Under the pieces are notes generated by a model, which had not been told where the DNA came from, did not search any database, and worked only from the letters and a program-made list of their open reading frames with translations. From Myxocyprinus asiaticus (lineage: Eukaryota; Chordata; Actinopteri; Cypriniformes; Catostomidae), in the NCBI RefSeq assembly GCF_019703515.2, contig NC_059393.1, forward strand, positions 12,240,001 to 12,304,000: 64,000 nt of DNA, read 5' to 3'. Shown here piece by piece: positions 24,292-36,758 of the stretch (position 1 is its first letter; every line of letters begins with the position of its first letter). The position numbers and the translations under genes were made by a program.

Positions 24292-26420
24292 AAGGAATGT
24301 TCTGGGTTCAGTACAAGTCAAGCTCAATCGACAGTATTTGTGGCAAAGTGATGATTACCACAAAAATGAATTTCGACTCGTTCCTCCTTTTCTTTAAAAA
24401 TAGCAAAAATCTTAGTTACAGTGAGGCACTTACAATGGAAGTGAATGGAGGCAATTTTTGAGTGTTAAAATACTCACTGTTTCTAAAGTATAGCCACAAG
24501 ACATAAACAATATGTGTGTTAACATGATTTTAGTGCAATGAAATCACTTACAAACCTTCACTGTGTAAAGTTACAGCCAATTTTAACTCTTCGCTGTCAT
24601 GATGTAATGCCAACAAACCCTAAAACCTTAAAATTTCTGTAAAAATGATAATTTAAACAACTTCACAACTCAAATAATACATGAGTTTTAACAGAAGAAT
24701 TAATGCAAGTGCTTTTATAAAATTAGAAGCTTCACATTTCTGCGTTTAAACTAGGGCTGCAACTAATGATTATTTTGATAATCGATTGATCTTCGATTAT
24801 TTTTTCAATTAATCGTTTAATTGGATAAATAGCATTTTCTGTATTTTAATAAAATGTAATTGTTTAAAAAACAGTAATGATAAAGGGCGTTTGGTTTAAT
24901 GTACTGAATGATTCTATACTCTCATCAAACTTTGAACAAAGCCTGAATAGTTATGTTTGATTTTTATTATTACTATTATTATTACTTTAAGGACATATGC
25001 AAAACAGTTCCTTTCCATTACTTGTAAAACTTATAAAGTACTGTTCATTGAAGAGTAAAATTATTCATCAGGGATGGAGTGGGACAAAAAATCAGCCCAG
25101 CAAAGGGCAATGGTGACACCAGAATAGAAATATTAATAATAATAATTCTGCCCAGCTGAAAAATACATAATTATGTTAGATACACATGCTTGTACACTGT
25201 CACTGATTACATACATGTTAAGTATTTTAAATTAATACTGTAAGTTTTAAAACCATATTGTCACTGATTGCATGCTTCTAAAGTATTCTTTTCAAAAATA
25301 CATTTTTAAGTGTAGTGCATGCTTATCCAGTAAAATAATATTTGCCATAGTATACATTTACTGGTGAAATCAGACATTATATTTGGCACTATCAGGACTA
25401 TCATATATTAGGACCCTTAGCATTAGCATTATTATACATTATATTCAGTTTTATATACAGTTTAACATAGTACAATCGTCTGTAAACACAGTGCAGATTC
25501 ACTCTTGTGCTGAAAATTCTCATCACGGTGATCATTGTATTAAATGCGGTTACGTGATGAGAAACAGTCTAAAACACTTCAAAAACTGGCGCACATGACC
25601 GTGACATTTATGAAAGCTGCACCATTGATTACATTGAAACTGAAAGTGCGGTATGATGTTGCATGAGTTGAATCAAAATGATTGTGCTCCCTTTCTCCAT
25701 TGTGATCGGTTTGATTGACGCGGATGTGCGCGCTTGTTTGCTCAGTGAAGTTTAACTGAGACTCGCATGTGGTAAAAACAGTTTTGCTAAACACGCGATA
25801 ATAAGTGCCTGATTTTTAATTCATAACATGTATACACTATAAAACACAGTGAATAGCAGTAAAATGTAAGTTATGCACTGGAGAGAAACAACTCTTAAGC
25901 GCATTAAATAGCACACATACTCTTTCGATGCACCTGATGCAGCAACCGCTTCACATTAAACTGTTTGCTTATTATGATCTTCTTTGAAGTGTTTATAAAG
26001 TGCTCTCGTGCGCTGGACATCTTGGGCCGTGCTTTTTCCGCTTCAATTTTTCAAATGAGTTTCATCATGCAACACATTTTCACTGGGCTGTAAAGTGACG
26101 TCACTGGCGGAGCTTCTCTGTGCTGGCTGCATATATTCAACTAATCGATAATTAAATTTGTTGTCAATGATTTTCATTACCAATAATTATCGATTTTATC
26201 AATTAGTTGTTGCAGTTCTAGTTTAAACCCTTCAAAAATTGCCCACATTCACTTTCGTTGTCCCCATTCACTTTCGTTTTAAGTGCCTCACTGGAACCTT
26301 AATTTTTGCTTTTTTTAAAGAAAAGGATGGACGAGTCATAATAAATTTTAGTGATAATCAGTATTATGCCACAAATGCTGTCGATTGAGCTTAACTTGTA
26401 TTGAACCCGGAACATTCCTT
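24292..26420. mobile_element. Tc1/mariner-type MITE E, copy 1, split by a hAT-like insertion
   Basis: The left end is aaggaatgttctgggttcag and the right end reverse complements to aaggaatgttccgggttcaa. The inverted repeats extend over about 60 bp through CTCAATCGACAG. TA flanks both ends. Without the nested element it is about 650 bp, close to the second copy at 58193-59050 once that copy's own insert is removed. Confidence 0.85.
24752..26220. mobile_element. hAT-like element F (TAGGGCTGCAAC type), perfect 8-bp duplication
   Basis: The left end tagggctgcaactaatgatt and the right end, reverse complemented tagaactgcaacaactaatt, are inverted repeats with ATCGAT-rich subterminal sequence. The flank gtttaaac is identical at 24744-24751 and 26221-26228. 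At 1469 bp, no transposase is recognised. It inserted into MITE E after E had inserted into the surrounding hAT-like element. Confidence 0.9.
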
Positions 26421-27150
26421 TAGACTGTTTAGATGCAGTAGACCTCCCACTTCGCTGGTGTTCACATTTCATGCCGTTGTTGCACTCGTGGGTGATCTTG
26501 TTGAGCTATGATGGTTATTAAATTCCACCATACGCATGCACGCGAGTGAGCGAGAGGCAGAGAGAGGGAGGGAGCTACACTGCTGCTCCGATCTTGATCA
26601 GCTCCGATTCCGATCACACTTTTTTTTTTTTCAACAGAGTTTACAAATTGGGTGACTATCAACATTGATGATTCCTTGTGGGTCTTTCAAATAACCATTA
26701 TATTCACACATTGCGGACTTCAGCCGCGTGGTGGAGGGAAATTATGGTTGAGGCTTTGACATTTCAGTGCGCTGCGCTCTCCTTGCCATGCAGTTCACAC
26801 TTGTGTCTTTTAAAATTAAGTGACGGTTCAGTGAAACAGGAGACGTACATCCCAATTTAGGGATTTATTTTAGCAAGTTTATGTGATGCTGATGCTGATT
26901 CTCTCTTAAATGAACTGATATTTACAATGGAAACTATCATTCCTTTACTTAGATTAATTTTTTTCTAAAATCCAAGTAATACCATGAATTATAAATGTCA
27001 ACGGTTTGATAACCGTCTCTTTCTAAAACCATAGTATTTCGTGAAACAATAACACCGTTACATCCCTACACTGTAGTAATTTTTAATTAATTTAGAGTCA
27101 GACATGATGGAATGAATAATTTGCAGTTCAGTAAGTTTTTCATTCACTAA

Positions 27151-27978
27151 GGGTACGTTTACACGACAACGATGTACTAAAAACGGAAAAGTTTTTCCTT
27201 TGCGTTTTTGAAAAGTTTTGCGTACAGACGACAACGTTGTCAAAACGATCCCCGTTCACACGGATCCACGAAAACGACTACATTTACATTTATGCATTTT
27301 GGCAGACGCTTTTATCCAAAGGGACTTACAGTGCACTTATTACAGGGACAATTCCCCCGGAGCAACCTGGAGTTAAGTGCTTTGCTCAAGGACACAATGG
27401 TGGTGGCTGTGGGGATCGAACCAGCAACCTGATTACAAGTTATGTGCTTTAGCTCACTACGCCATCACCACTCCACTAAAAACGCTGTATTATGCATGCC
27501 AGGCCAGTAGTTGGCAATGTCACTTTGTAAAGAAACACTACGCGCCTGCGCACATAAGCATGCTTCCACAGAGCGGTGAATGCAAACAATGAAGATGGCG
27601 ATCACTGATCGTAGTAGTGATGCAGTAAATCTACACTTTGCTGGAGATGCGTCAATAAACTCAATCTTGAGCAGTACAAACACAGTCCTGTAGTTTTGAA
27701 TGCGCGAGACATTGTTTTGAAGTACTCGCGCGCATGCCTATAGAGTGAACACGTAATACGTATGCGCATGACGTCATCGTTTTCACAAATTCGCATTTTT
27801 TTTGTATGTTTACACAGAGACGTGTAAACATACGTTTTCAAAAACTTGCACTTTGAAACCCGTTTTCAAATGTTTGCGTTTTCAGGCCCCAAAACGCTGT
27901 TGTCGTGTAAATGAACAGCCAAAATGCATAAAAAGTTTTCCGTTTTTAGTTGAAAACGTTGTCGTGTAAACGGCCCCT
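27151..27978. mobile_element. Inverted-repeat element G (GTTTACACGACAACG type) with a SINE inside
   Basis: The left end is gggtacgtttacacgacaac. The right end reverse complements to aggggccgtttacacgacaa. Both continue inward with AAAAACGGAAAA-type sequence. Exact ends and target duplication are not clear. About 196 bp of it is a SINE. Confidence 0.75.
27279..27474 (-). mobile_element. tRNA-derived SINE, family 2 (L2-tailed), copy 2
   Basis: The minus-strand head has a tRNA-like A-box region (gatggcgtagtgagctaa) and a B box (gctggttcgatcccca). The body has cttgagcaaagcacttaact. The 3' tail is gtccctttggataaaagcgt followed by tgcataaatgtaaatg. The tail matches the 3' end of the LINE fragment at 41035-41342. 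Confidence 0.82.
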
Positions 27979-28059
27979 AAAAATAACCGATTGAAGAGTT
28001 CTTGGTTCGGGAGGTAGCGCTTTGTGTTTTGCTTTTGTGTTTAGTTTCTTTTTTCGGAA

Positions 28060-28355
28060 TACAGTTTGTTCAGAGTACATTTGCTGCACTATATGTTTTG
28101 AGTCGTAGATTCAAAGGATTCGGCTCATGAGTTATTTGTTCTAATATCGGACTACACTGGTGCCATTGTATGTTTTGTGCTGTAGATTCAAAAGGACTGA
28201 CTCAAAAAGACAGTGGTCGTGCTGTAAGTTTCAGCATTGTAGATTCATAATATTGTGTTTTATATGAGTCATTCATTCAGGAACCGGACTACACTAGTGG
28301 CACTATTGTTTCGCACTGTAGATTCAAAGGAACCGGTTATTGGTTTCCAACCCTA
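28060..28355 (+). repeat. Degenerate 79-bp repeat units at the right end of element H
   Basis: Three to four diverged units share gtagattcaaa, rgaaccgg and ggactacactrgtg with the long array at 49482-50475. They run into the TAGGG-type terminus, which shows the repeat is a subterminal component of this hAT-like family. Confidence 0.75.
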
Positions 28356-28363
28356 CTTTTGGT

Positions 28364-28503
28364 GCAGTGACATACAGTACAAATGTTTCTTATATTTGTA
28401 AGTCTAGACAGCTGTCTTGGTAGGCAGCTCACTAGGTTTCGGAACAGAGCTATTGTGTTTCTGTTAAAAATTGCTTTTACCTAGATCCTATCCTTGACAG
28501 CAG

Positions 28504-28534
<31 letters not shown>

Positions 28535-30258
28535 TGACACTGTCAAATGGGTGCCTGCAGGTGTGTGCAATCTAGCTGAGATCTTTCAGAAGAATGTCTT
28601 TCATGCTGTGCTTTGGAAGTCAATCAGGAAGTAACATTGATTCACAGTTTATTGACTGAGACTCGGAGAAGATCGGTGAGGTCGTTCTATTAGAGGCAGC
28701 AGCATTAAATGATTTTTTTATAATCTGTGTATGAAGAGTTTTTTGGCTTTGAAGTTTCTCTAAGGTCTTTCTTGACTTTGGCATAATTAGATCTGGACAT
28801 AAACCTGCTCGACCGGATACAAGGTAAAGTCAACAGTAAACAATGTGATAATAGAGTCATCATTTTAAAGTCAGTTATTGTTGTTAATTGTAGAGTGAAA
28901 CAGAATATTTGTTGTATGGCTCTGTATTAAGAAGTGCTATATATCATCTAGCCTATTCTCTGTTTCTTCCATGACTACTGTATTGACAATGTGTTCGTTC
29001 ATAATCCATGCTCATTTTAGGCTTACTCTCTTATAGTGTTCTCTTAAAAGCCCTTAGAATTTGCCATGGCAGCTGCAGTTACCTGCATTTAGAAAAGAAA
29101 CCTAACGTCTGTGGGTCTCAAACGTTGTCTTGACTTTTCAGCGTAAAACCTTATGGCTATTTATTTATATTTACGATCAGGGTGGGTTTCCTCACTTTTT
29201 CCACTGGTAGAAGTTGCGTAAACTCATTTTGTGCAATAGTTGTAAAGGATGGTCTGGCACAATGGCCACAGTGTGTGTGGTTGTGATGTTTACACAGTGG
29301 AATAGTTTTTACATGGCAGTTATGTCTGCAAAGACACAGTGCTGTTTTGTCCTTGCGTTAAACAGAGTTACCTTGTTTTCTATGACATTAACACTACTCT
29401 GATGGGTTAGTTTGCCAAAGTTACACTTATCAACATATGCTATTTCATTTCATATAGTATTGATTTGGATACAGTAATAAGATTTCTCAGAGAATGATAA
29501 ACAGTAGGTAATTTTCACAGAGGTTGAGTGAGGAAAATGCAGAAATGTTTGAATCTGACACTGTTGAAATCATAACAAAATGTCTGAAATATACACATTT
29601 ACCTAACCTCCTCAGGGGAAACTAGTTTCATCTGAATAATGCTTTTGGCAAAGTTTGTACAAAGGCTATACAGACATAAGCAAATAAGCACAGAAACACC
29701 TCTCACTAATTATAAGAGGCCTAAATGTTTTCAATGCTTCAGATGAAATGTTTTTTCTGCATCTCGTGTTATTCAAATCGGTCATCTTTGCGCAGATATA
29801 CAGACTAGTCAAGTTACCTCTAATGGATTATTTGCATCACTTTAGGTCTCTCTTCTCTATGCTAGAGCTCTGCACATCAAACGGCGTTCGGGGGATGTGT
29901 GCCCCTGCAGGGTAATTAACTGTTCCCTCTCAGACCCTCCACTGTAAGGCACCTGCAGGCTTGACAGCACGCTCACAAAAGCTCGAGCCCAGAACTGATT
30001 CATCAAACTGGCCCTCGAGAGGAGACACACAATTGGCAGTCGGGCGACGTGGCTCGGGTCTATTGCTGCCCTGCCAGGTCCTCTGAGCCTCGTCCTTTTG
30101 ACTCAAGGATACATAAAGTGGACCATTACACCTGCACACACTCCAGCCTCCTACGCCATGCCTAATGTTCTATATGTGTGCTAATTGAGAGAGACCAACT
30201 TGGATAAGACATACACATATGCACACTGCTACTTTTTAGAAGACGTTGCTTTTGTTTG
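28364..30258 (+). other. Intron 1 segment, no gene seen
   Basis: A T run lies at 28505-28530. The stretch 29850-30180 is GC-richer and repeat-free and could be a conserved noncoding block, but that is only a compositional guess. No splice-flanked coding segment was recognised. Confidence 0.35.
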
Positions 30259-31051
30259 GTGGAGATTAGGGCTGGGCGATATGAAAAAAATATTTTATCG
30301 ATAATTGCCTTAAAAAATATTGCGATTATACAATTATATCATCAACCCCCTTGCTGAGGGTCGGTAAATATTTTTGCTTTATTTTGCCTTAAATTAATTT
30401 ATTGAAACATGAAAAACATGAACAAAAGACGTTTCTAAATTTGAATTGCACTTTATACGAAAAAAGCAATAAAATAACGAAGTGATCAAAAAAATCTTAT
30501 TTAACCACCTTATTTAAACATTTATCACCTCCAACTGCTCCATTTGCCATCATGCAAGTATCTCTCTGTTTGTCAACGACAACACAGGTGGAAAATTACT
30601 AATAGCCTACAGATTAAGAACTAAAGACAATTATAAATGTAAAGATAATAATACCTTATACTGATACTGAACCTGCAGAGTTGCGTTCACAATGCATGTT
30701 AACCGCGAACTGCTCCGTGGAAATAAAGCGAACTAAACTCCCAGCACCTCCTGAGATGATCGGAGATCATTTGCAGCATTCTCACAGACGACATTATTCA
30801 GGCAAAAAAATTTTAGATGAATAAAACAGGAAAAAAAAGAGTGAAAACTCTTTACATGCTCTTGTTCCACGACAGGCTCACGCTGCACGCCTACATGCGT
30901 GTTCCACGAGACAGGTTCGTGCTGCACGCCTACATGCGTGTTCCACAAGACAGGTTCTTTCTGCACGCCTCTGAACAAACAGCGAATCAGATACAAGCAT
31001 TGACGGCTTTTCTTTTGCCTGTTCTTAAAAATATAATGAAGTGTGTTTCTT

Positions 31052-31482
31052 GGGGGCCTGGGTAGTTAAGCGAGTATTGACGCTGACTACCACCCCTGGA
31101 GTCGCGAGTTCGAATCCAGGCCATGCTGAGCGACTCCAGCCAGGTCTCCTAAGCAACCAAATTGGCCCAGTTGCTAGGGAGTGTAGAGTCACATGGAGTA
31201 AACTCCTCGTGGTAGTGATTTAAGTGGTTCTCGCACTCAATGGGGTGCGTGGTAAGTTGTGTTTATCGCTGAGAGTAGCACGAGCCTCCACATGCTGTGA
31301 GTCTCCGCAGTGTCATGCACAATGAGCCACGTGATAAGATGCACGGATTGACTGTCTCGGAAGCGGAGGCAACTGAGACTTGTCCTCTGCCACGCGGATT
31401 GAGGTGAGTAACCGCACCACCATGAGGACCTACTAAGTAGTGGGAATTGGGCATTCCAAATTGAGAGAAAAATACAAATAAA
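31052..31482 (+). mobile_element. tRNA-derived SINE, family 1, copy 3 (plus orientation)
   Basis: The head gggggcctgggtagttaagc carries the A box and gcgagttcgaatccagg the B box. A body of about 300 bp ends in attgagagaaaaatac and an A-rich tail. The direct repeat tgtgtttctt flanks it (ending at 31051, and from about 31482). The uninterrupted homologous site is visible in the 10526-11103 copy of the host element. Confidence 0.9.
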
Positions 31483-32588
31483 ATGTGTTTCTTCAAGCGC
31501 GTGTCTTTGTGACTAACAGTGTTTTTTTTTTTTGTCGTGTCACTCCGAGATGTCTTAAGGGTCAACCACCTGTTGCAGGTAGATGAGCAAAATTACCCGT
31601 GCATGAAATACATTTGGGCAAGGAGCTTGTGGACTGAAATCAGCCTCGTCACATTTTTCAGATGGTGGGTGCTAGTTTCACACCCTGGGCTACTGTCATA
31701 TAAAGATGCCTTCCCAGATCCATGATTTTGACATTTCCTGATATTGTCGATCATCGTCTGTCAATTGAGTGTCGCAATCGTAGAGCTGTTTTTTTTTTTT
31801 TTTTTTTTTATTAATTCAAATTTACGTCTTTGACACTATTTTATTTTTTTCAAATCATTGAATTGAGGTTTTGCATAAAATATTAGCAGACGCTGTAGTC
31901 GGATACATTGTCAATCCACCAATGGCTGAATATAAAAGTGAAAAACAAATGTTCACAAGACTTGGCTTGATGCCACCCTCAATCTGATAAACTGAACATA
32001 TGTGGAAATATGCGGGCTGCTCGCTGTAATGTAACATAGATTAACAACATGGAGACCGATATAAAAGCCGGTAATATTTCCTGTACAGTGTGATTGTAGG
32101 TAGACTTTGTCCTTCATGCATGTTTACACCAGCTTCGTCAAACAATAACTATGTTCTGTGTAAGTTGTATAAGTCATAAAGCACTAAGCTACATTTTCTA
32201 ATATGTCAAAAGAAATGCATGTGTTTATAATAGTGTTAGAACATGGCAGTTATGGGTGCTTCATATAAAATCATATAATGGAAAGACTATAAATGGGAGA
32301 ATCATCCACATCTCCTTTAACCATGTTGATTCAGATAGATCGCTAATTATTGCTTTGTTTTCTGACGTGTTTCAAATGTACTGCATTTATAGCCAACATT
32401 TAGGAAGTGAAGCGATCATTTTGACAAACAGAGCTCAGCATGTGAAGCAATCATTTTGACAAACAGAGCTCAGCGTGTACCGCTAGAGGGTGCCACGTGC
32501 TCACAGCACTGACTAACGTCATTATTTTTAACTGAGCTTTTTGCTTCTTGCACTGACATTTTTCTGATATCTGGACTGAAAAAAGAAA

Positions 32589-32824
32589 GCCTTTATTATT
32601 GTCATACATTTTCATATATACAGTGAAATTTCTTTGTTTTCACATATCCCAGCTAAGCTGGGGTCAGGGTGCAGGGTCAGTCATGATATGGTGCCCCTGG
32701 AGCAGATAGGGTCGAGGGCCTTGCTCAAAGGCCCAACAGTGGCATCTTGGCGGTGTTGGGGCTTGAACCCCTGACCTTCTGATCAGTAACCAGAAGCCTT
32801 GAACCACTGAGCTACCACTGCCCC
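32589..32824 (-). mobile_element. tRNA-derived SINE, family 3 (V-SINE/HE1-like)
   Basis: The minus-strand head ggggcagtggtagctcagtg contains the A box and aggggttcaagcccc the B box. The body has gggcctttgagcaaggccct-like sequence and the tail is tgacaataataaaggc. This layout is typical of the widespread fish V-SINE-like families; the exact family name is uncertain. It sits inside the 30267-33364 element. Confidence 0.85.
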
Positions 32825-33372
32825 TGACTGTATGCATATGTTTATGGTGATACATACAAATTGATTGATATACTAAAAATACTTTTTAGATAAACATGAC
32901 TATTTTTAGATATTGATTTGTAGACCACTTTCTAGATGGACTTGATTTAGATAAAAATAATACCTAAATTGGCTTTGAGGTATTTTGTAGTTTTCTTATT
33001 TTATACTATTATTTCTGAACATCAGTGTTATTTTAAATAAATACGATTTTAATTTATTGTACTTTTACGCTGTTGACAACTTTCTGTGTTGCACTTTTTT
33101 TTGTGCATTTCTGTTACACACCTTTGTTTTCTATAATGCAAAAACTTTGATTATTCTAACCAGGTTGACTTGCATTCTAATAAGGAACATGTTATTTGAA
33201 TCATGTTGAGTTACTTTTTTGAAAAATACCTTTAAATGTAGGAAAATTGAACAAAAATCGAGATTTTATTTTTTTGCCATATCGCCCAGACCTACGCAAT
33301 TGGCATCTGGATCTTTGTAAGATATCGTCGATATCCGATAACATTGTCCTGTCGCCCAGCCCAAGTAGAGAT

Positions 33373-33835
33373 GTGCAAAACTACATATTTTTAAAGTGAC
33401 TTTCTGGTGGGTCGTCTGAACCACTCATCAGCTAGCCTAGATGGTTTAGTTCGGATAGTTCAAGGGCTGTGCAGATGTACATTTCTGAAATCGCAAAACT
33501 AGAAATTGTTATTGTCAGAAGATCCAAATGTGATGCTTATTCTTTATTTGTGAATAAATAAAGGTATATTTCTAGTGTCAACATTATTTGTACTTCAGAC
33601 TTTTGTGTGGTTGAACAAAACTAGCTTCATACCATGTGCCCCACATGTGGTTTTCAACCATTGAAAATGGATTAAATTTAACAATTTACTCATGGAGCCA
33701 CTGAGAGCCCCATATCTTTGGTATTTAACTATATAGGGCCTAATATATGAAGATACCAAAAGTAAAGTTTTTTTCTGAATAGGATATATAAATGTTAGAC
33801 TCTCAAACATTCCTTTTGCAAATAGAAAAGATTAG
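33373..33835 (+). other. Short intron 1 segment, nothing recognised
   Basis: Sequence between the end of the 3.1-kb hAT-like element and a Tc1 relic. No repeat end or coding similarity was identified. Confidence 0.35.
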
Positions 33836-33841
33836 AATAGA

Positions 33842-34221
33842 AGTCCTGCAAGAGATGTCATGGCCCCCACAAAGCCCCCCACTGAACATCGAGTCAGTCT
33901 GAGATTACATAAAGAGACAGAAGCAATTGAGACAGCCTAAATAGATAGAAGAACTGTTTTGAATTCTCCTAGAAGCTTTGAACATCCTATCTGCCAACAA
34001 CCAAGAAAAACTGTGTCCAGGTGAACCTAGTAGATTGGTGCTATTTTAAAGGCAAAGGTGGTCACACTTAATATTGATTTAGCTTTTTTTTTTTTTTTTT
34101 GTTTACTGGGCTTTGTATGACATTAAGTGATAAATGAAATCTATTTATGTCATTATTTTTGAAGACACCCTCAATATGCAACATGTTTCACAAGTGCCTA
34201 AAACTTTTGCACAGTACTGTA
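33842..34221 (+). pseudogene. Tc1-like transposase, C-terminal relic
   Basis: The plus strand carries the degenerate end of a Tc1-family transposase gene. The PPQSPPLNIESV segment resembles the PxxSPDLNPIE region around the last acidic residue of the DD34E catalytic triad, but the aspartate is replaced by Pro. In-frame stops follow (for example within VDYIKRQKQLRQPK). The 3' flank ends with aagtgcctaaaacttttgca, near the terminal repeat. The N-terminal half and left terminus are missing. Confidence 0.75.
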
Positions 34222-36496
34222 TGTTAAGATATCTTATGTTATAGGCCCTTCAACTTTGGAAAAACAACACAAAAAAAGTGTTTTGCACCAAAATAATAGT
34301 TGAAAATTGTCCCCTTTTGTGTTCTATTGTGGCAGTAATTTAAAGGAAATTAATTTAGAGATCCTACGTAATTATTATTAAAGCTAATAAAAAAATCAAA
34401 TCTAGAAAAGGTGATTGTTGGACAACCTGACCCATCCAAAAAGACCACCACACCAAAAAGACTGGGGATCAATAGCATTCTCAAAAGAGGGTTCAGGGTC
34501 CTTTGAGACTAACCGTAAAAGAGAGTCAGGTATTAAAGGCAAAGGCCTGTGCACTACTTTGTGTGTGTCTATAAATCAAAGCTGGCCCTCACATGCAGAG
34601 GCCATTTGTGCTGTGCTATTTACTTCCGCTGAGAAATAATCATTACCCTATAAAGTGTGAAAGTGAAAAATGTAAAGGAGGCCTATAAATAGGTGCTGAG
34701 CTGGAATATGGATGGCCGGTCGAGACTCCCTCAAGACTGCAAGACTTTATTCCCCTCAGGTTCCTTATGGAAATGCAATCGTTGCAGACTAGAAGAAAAC
34801 AGCCCTTTAGATGAAGTAGTGGCTGCAGCATTTTTATTTGTTTGCAGAATATTATTCAATTAGGTTGTGTTAGTTACTTTACATACTACTTTGTGAAAGT
34901 TCATTGAGATTAATATTCAAGCAAAAAAATTATGCATTTTCATTAATATGAGAATGTACATGAGCATTTCTATTCGTGTATGCATTTATACAAAGGCTGC
35001 TTGCCAAGGCACTGATCTTTTTTACTAATAGTCAAACTTGGGGTTAGGTTTTTAAAAAAAGTTTTTTTATATGTTTGCACGGTCTGCACAGTTAAGTCAG
35101 TTATATGTCTTTTTTGTCGTTTTAGTCAAACAGTAGATCAAATGTAGCTATTTTGACTAATCAAAATAAAAAAAAAAACAGCATCATTAAATAGCTTCAG
35201 AATTGACAGGATCATGTCCTGAATCTTCAAACATCCTGAGTTTATTCATGGTGACTTACACTTCTATACCTACATTTCATTTCAGCAGTGATTAAAATAA
35301 CTGTGCAAATCTTGGTCCTTTTTAATTGGACTGTTCAATCATTAACTTGATTCTTCTCAAAGACTGCGATGATCAGATGGTCCACACTTTGCTCTCATGG
35401 TTGAAAAAAGAGAGGTTTCTTCGTTTCTTATAATCATGGCCACTACTTTTACTGTATTCAGAGGCTCAAAGCAGCCTTTGATGTGCAGTTCATACCATGC
35501 TTTTCTACTGTTGGCTTTCTCTGTTTCCTTGATCCAGATTTTGATTCATCTGCATATGATTCTGGTCCGCTTGAACACCTGTGAGCAAAGGCTAATTTTA
35601 AGTCCAGAGCTAGTTAACAACCACGCTCCTTGATCCACAAAAAACACTCCTCCCCTTCTTGTTAAATCTTTCCTTTTCTCAAAAATGAAAAAGGATGCTA
35701 CAGATATGCTAATAAAGGACATCTAGAGTAGACTGCGACCATTTAAACGGCACTGTGGGGCTATCTAGGGTACCAGTAGGAAGTTTGGTTTTGGTTAGGT
35801 CTACTTTTGTCATTCTGGATATGGGAGCACAGGGTGCATCTATTCTTTTATTAGCAGAAGACAATTTCCTGCTTTTTGACAATGCAGAAGTATGCAGCAT
35901 ATGTAGATTAAAATATTCGTATGTGCTGTGGTTGTGGCTTTCTGTAGAAATCACTGCAGCATCCAGAATTTGACATATTGGTGTATTTGCAATTTGACAA
36001 GCATTGCAAAATTACAAGTTACTCATAATTTCCACATAACAAAAGCTATGTTATTAACTTATGATGGATGCCCACACACAAAGAAGTGTACAGAAGCTCT
36101 GTTAAGGTCAGGGATAGGAAAGTAATGAGTTAATTGATATCGTTTAGCCCCAGAGATGTACTTATGAGTTAAATCTCATATTGTAAAGATGAGAAATTTA
36201 AATATGTAAAATTAGAAAATGATCTGAAGTTAACCATTTTTTAGCCTTTTCATTGTTTCAGTGCCTTGCGAATGTCAGGGGAGTCCTTCATATTTTATGT
36301 CTGGCTTTTCTGTCAAATTAATTTCTAGAAACGTACAGATAGGACAGGAAATTATGGGAAGAATGGGATTGGAAAATGTTGCAAGCTGGATTTGAAATTG
36401 CATCGGCCACATGAACACCAAGGATCCACGTGTGCGCTAGCCACCAGCCTACGGCCCCAACTACGGAAATTAGAGGTATTTTGCCGTCCAAATTTT
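34222..36496 (+). other. Intron 1 segment, no gene seen
   Basis: The sequence is mostly unique. No transposon termini or domains were recognised in the frames at 34415-34831 or 35397-36125. An A run is at 35168-35178. Confidence 0.35.
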
Positions 36497-36758
36497 GTAG
36501 GGTTGGGAACCGAGAACCGGTTCTTGTTCAGAACCAGACCAAACACCCGTATTAAAATACTCTGACAGTGTTTTTGGCAATACAGTTCAACTGGCAGCAC
36601 TGGATGCTACTGAACTTACAGCTTGAAACAAAGAACGTGACCAGTGTATTCCAAATTCTCGAATGAATGACCGTAATGGGCCTGTTCTTTTGAAACTACA
36701 GTGTGAAACAAACAACTTAACCTGTGTAGTCCAATTCCCAGACAAATTACTATGAGTA

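Larger units (their letters stand above)
23665..27068. mobile_element. hAT-like element (TAGGGGTGTAACGG type), split by a MITE
   Basis: The left end is taggggtgtaacgg. The right end reverse complements to tagggatgtaacgg. The flanks cactgtaa (23657-23664) and cactgtag (27069-27076) match at 7 of 8. Of its 3404 bp, 2129 bp is the nested TA-flanked element. No transposase is recognised. Confidence 0.82.
22886..28355. mobile_element. Outermost hAT-like element H, 5.5 kb including nested insertions, perfect 8-bp duplication
   Basis: The left end is taggggtgggaatcg. The right end ttggtttccaaccctа-type terminus (28340-28355) reverse complements to tagggttggaaaccaa. The flank cttttggt is identical on both sides (22878-22885 and 28356-28363). 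It encloses a SINE, a 3.4-kb hAT-like element, a 0.8-kb inverted-repeat element with another SINE, and degenerate copies of the 79-bp repeat next to its right end. No transposase frame survives. Confidence 0.8.
30267..33364. mobile_element. hAT-like element (TAGGGCTGGGCG type), 3.1-kb copy with two SINEs
   Basis: The left end is tagggctgggcgatatg. The right end near 33350 reads cgcccagccc. The flanks gtggagat (30259-30266) and gtagagat (33365-33372) match at 7 of 8. It shares internal sequence, in opposite orientation, with the 578-bp copy at 10526-11103. Three tandem units of about 38 bp (gttccac then gacaggtt and ctgcacgcc) occupy 30864-30970, whereas the short copy has one. No transposase is recognised. 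Confidence 0.85.
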
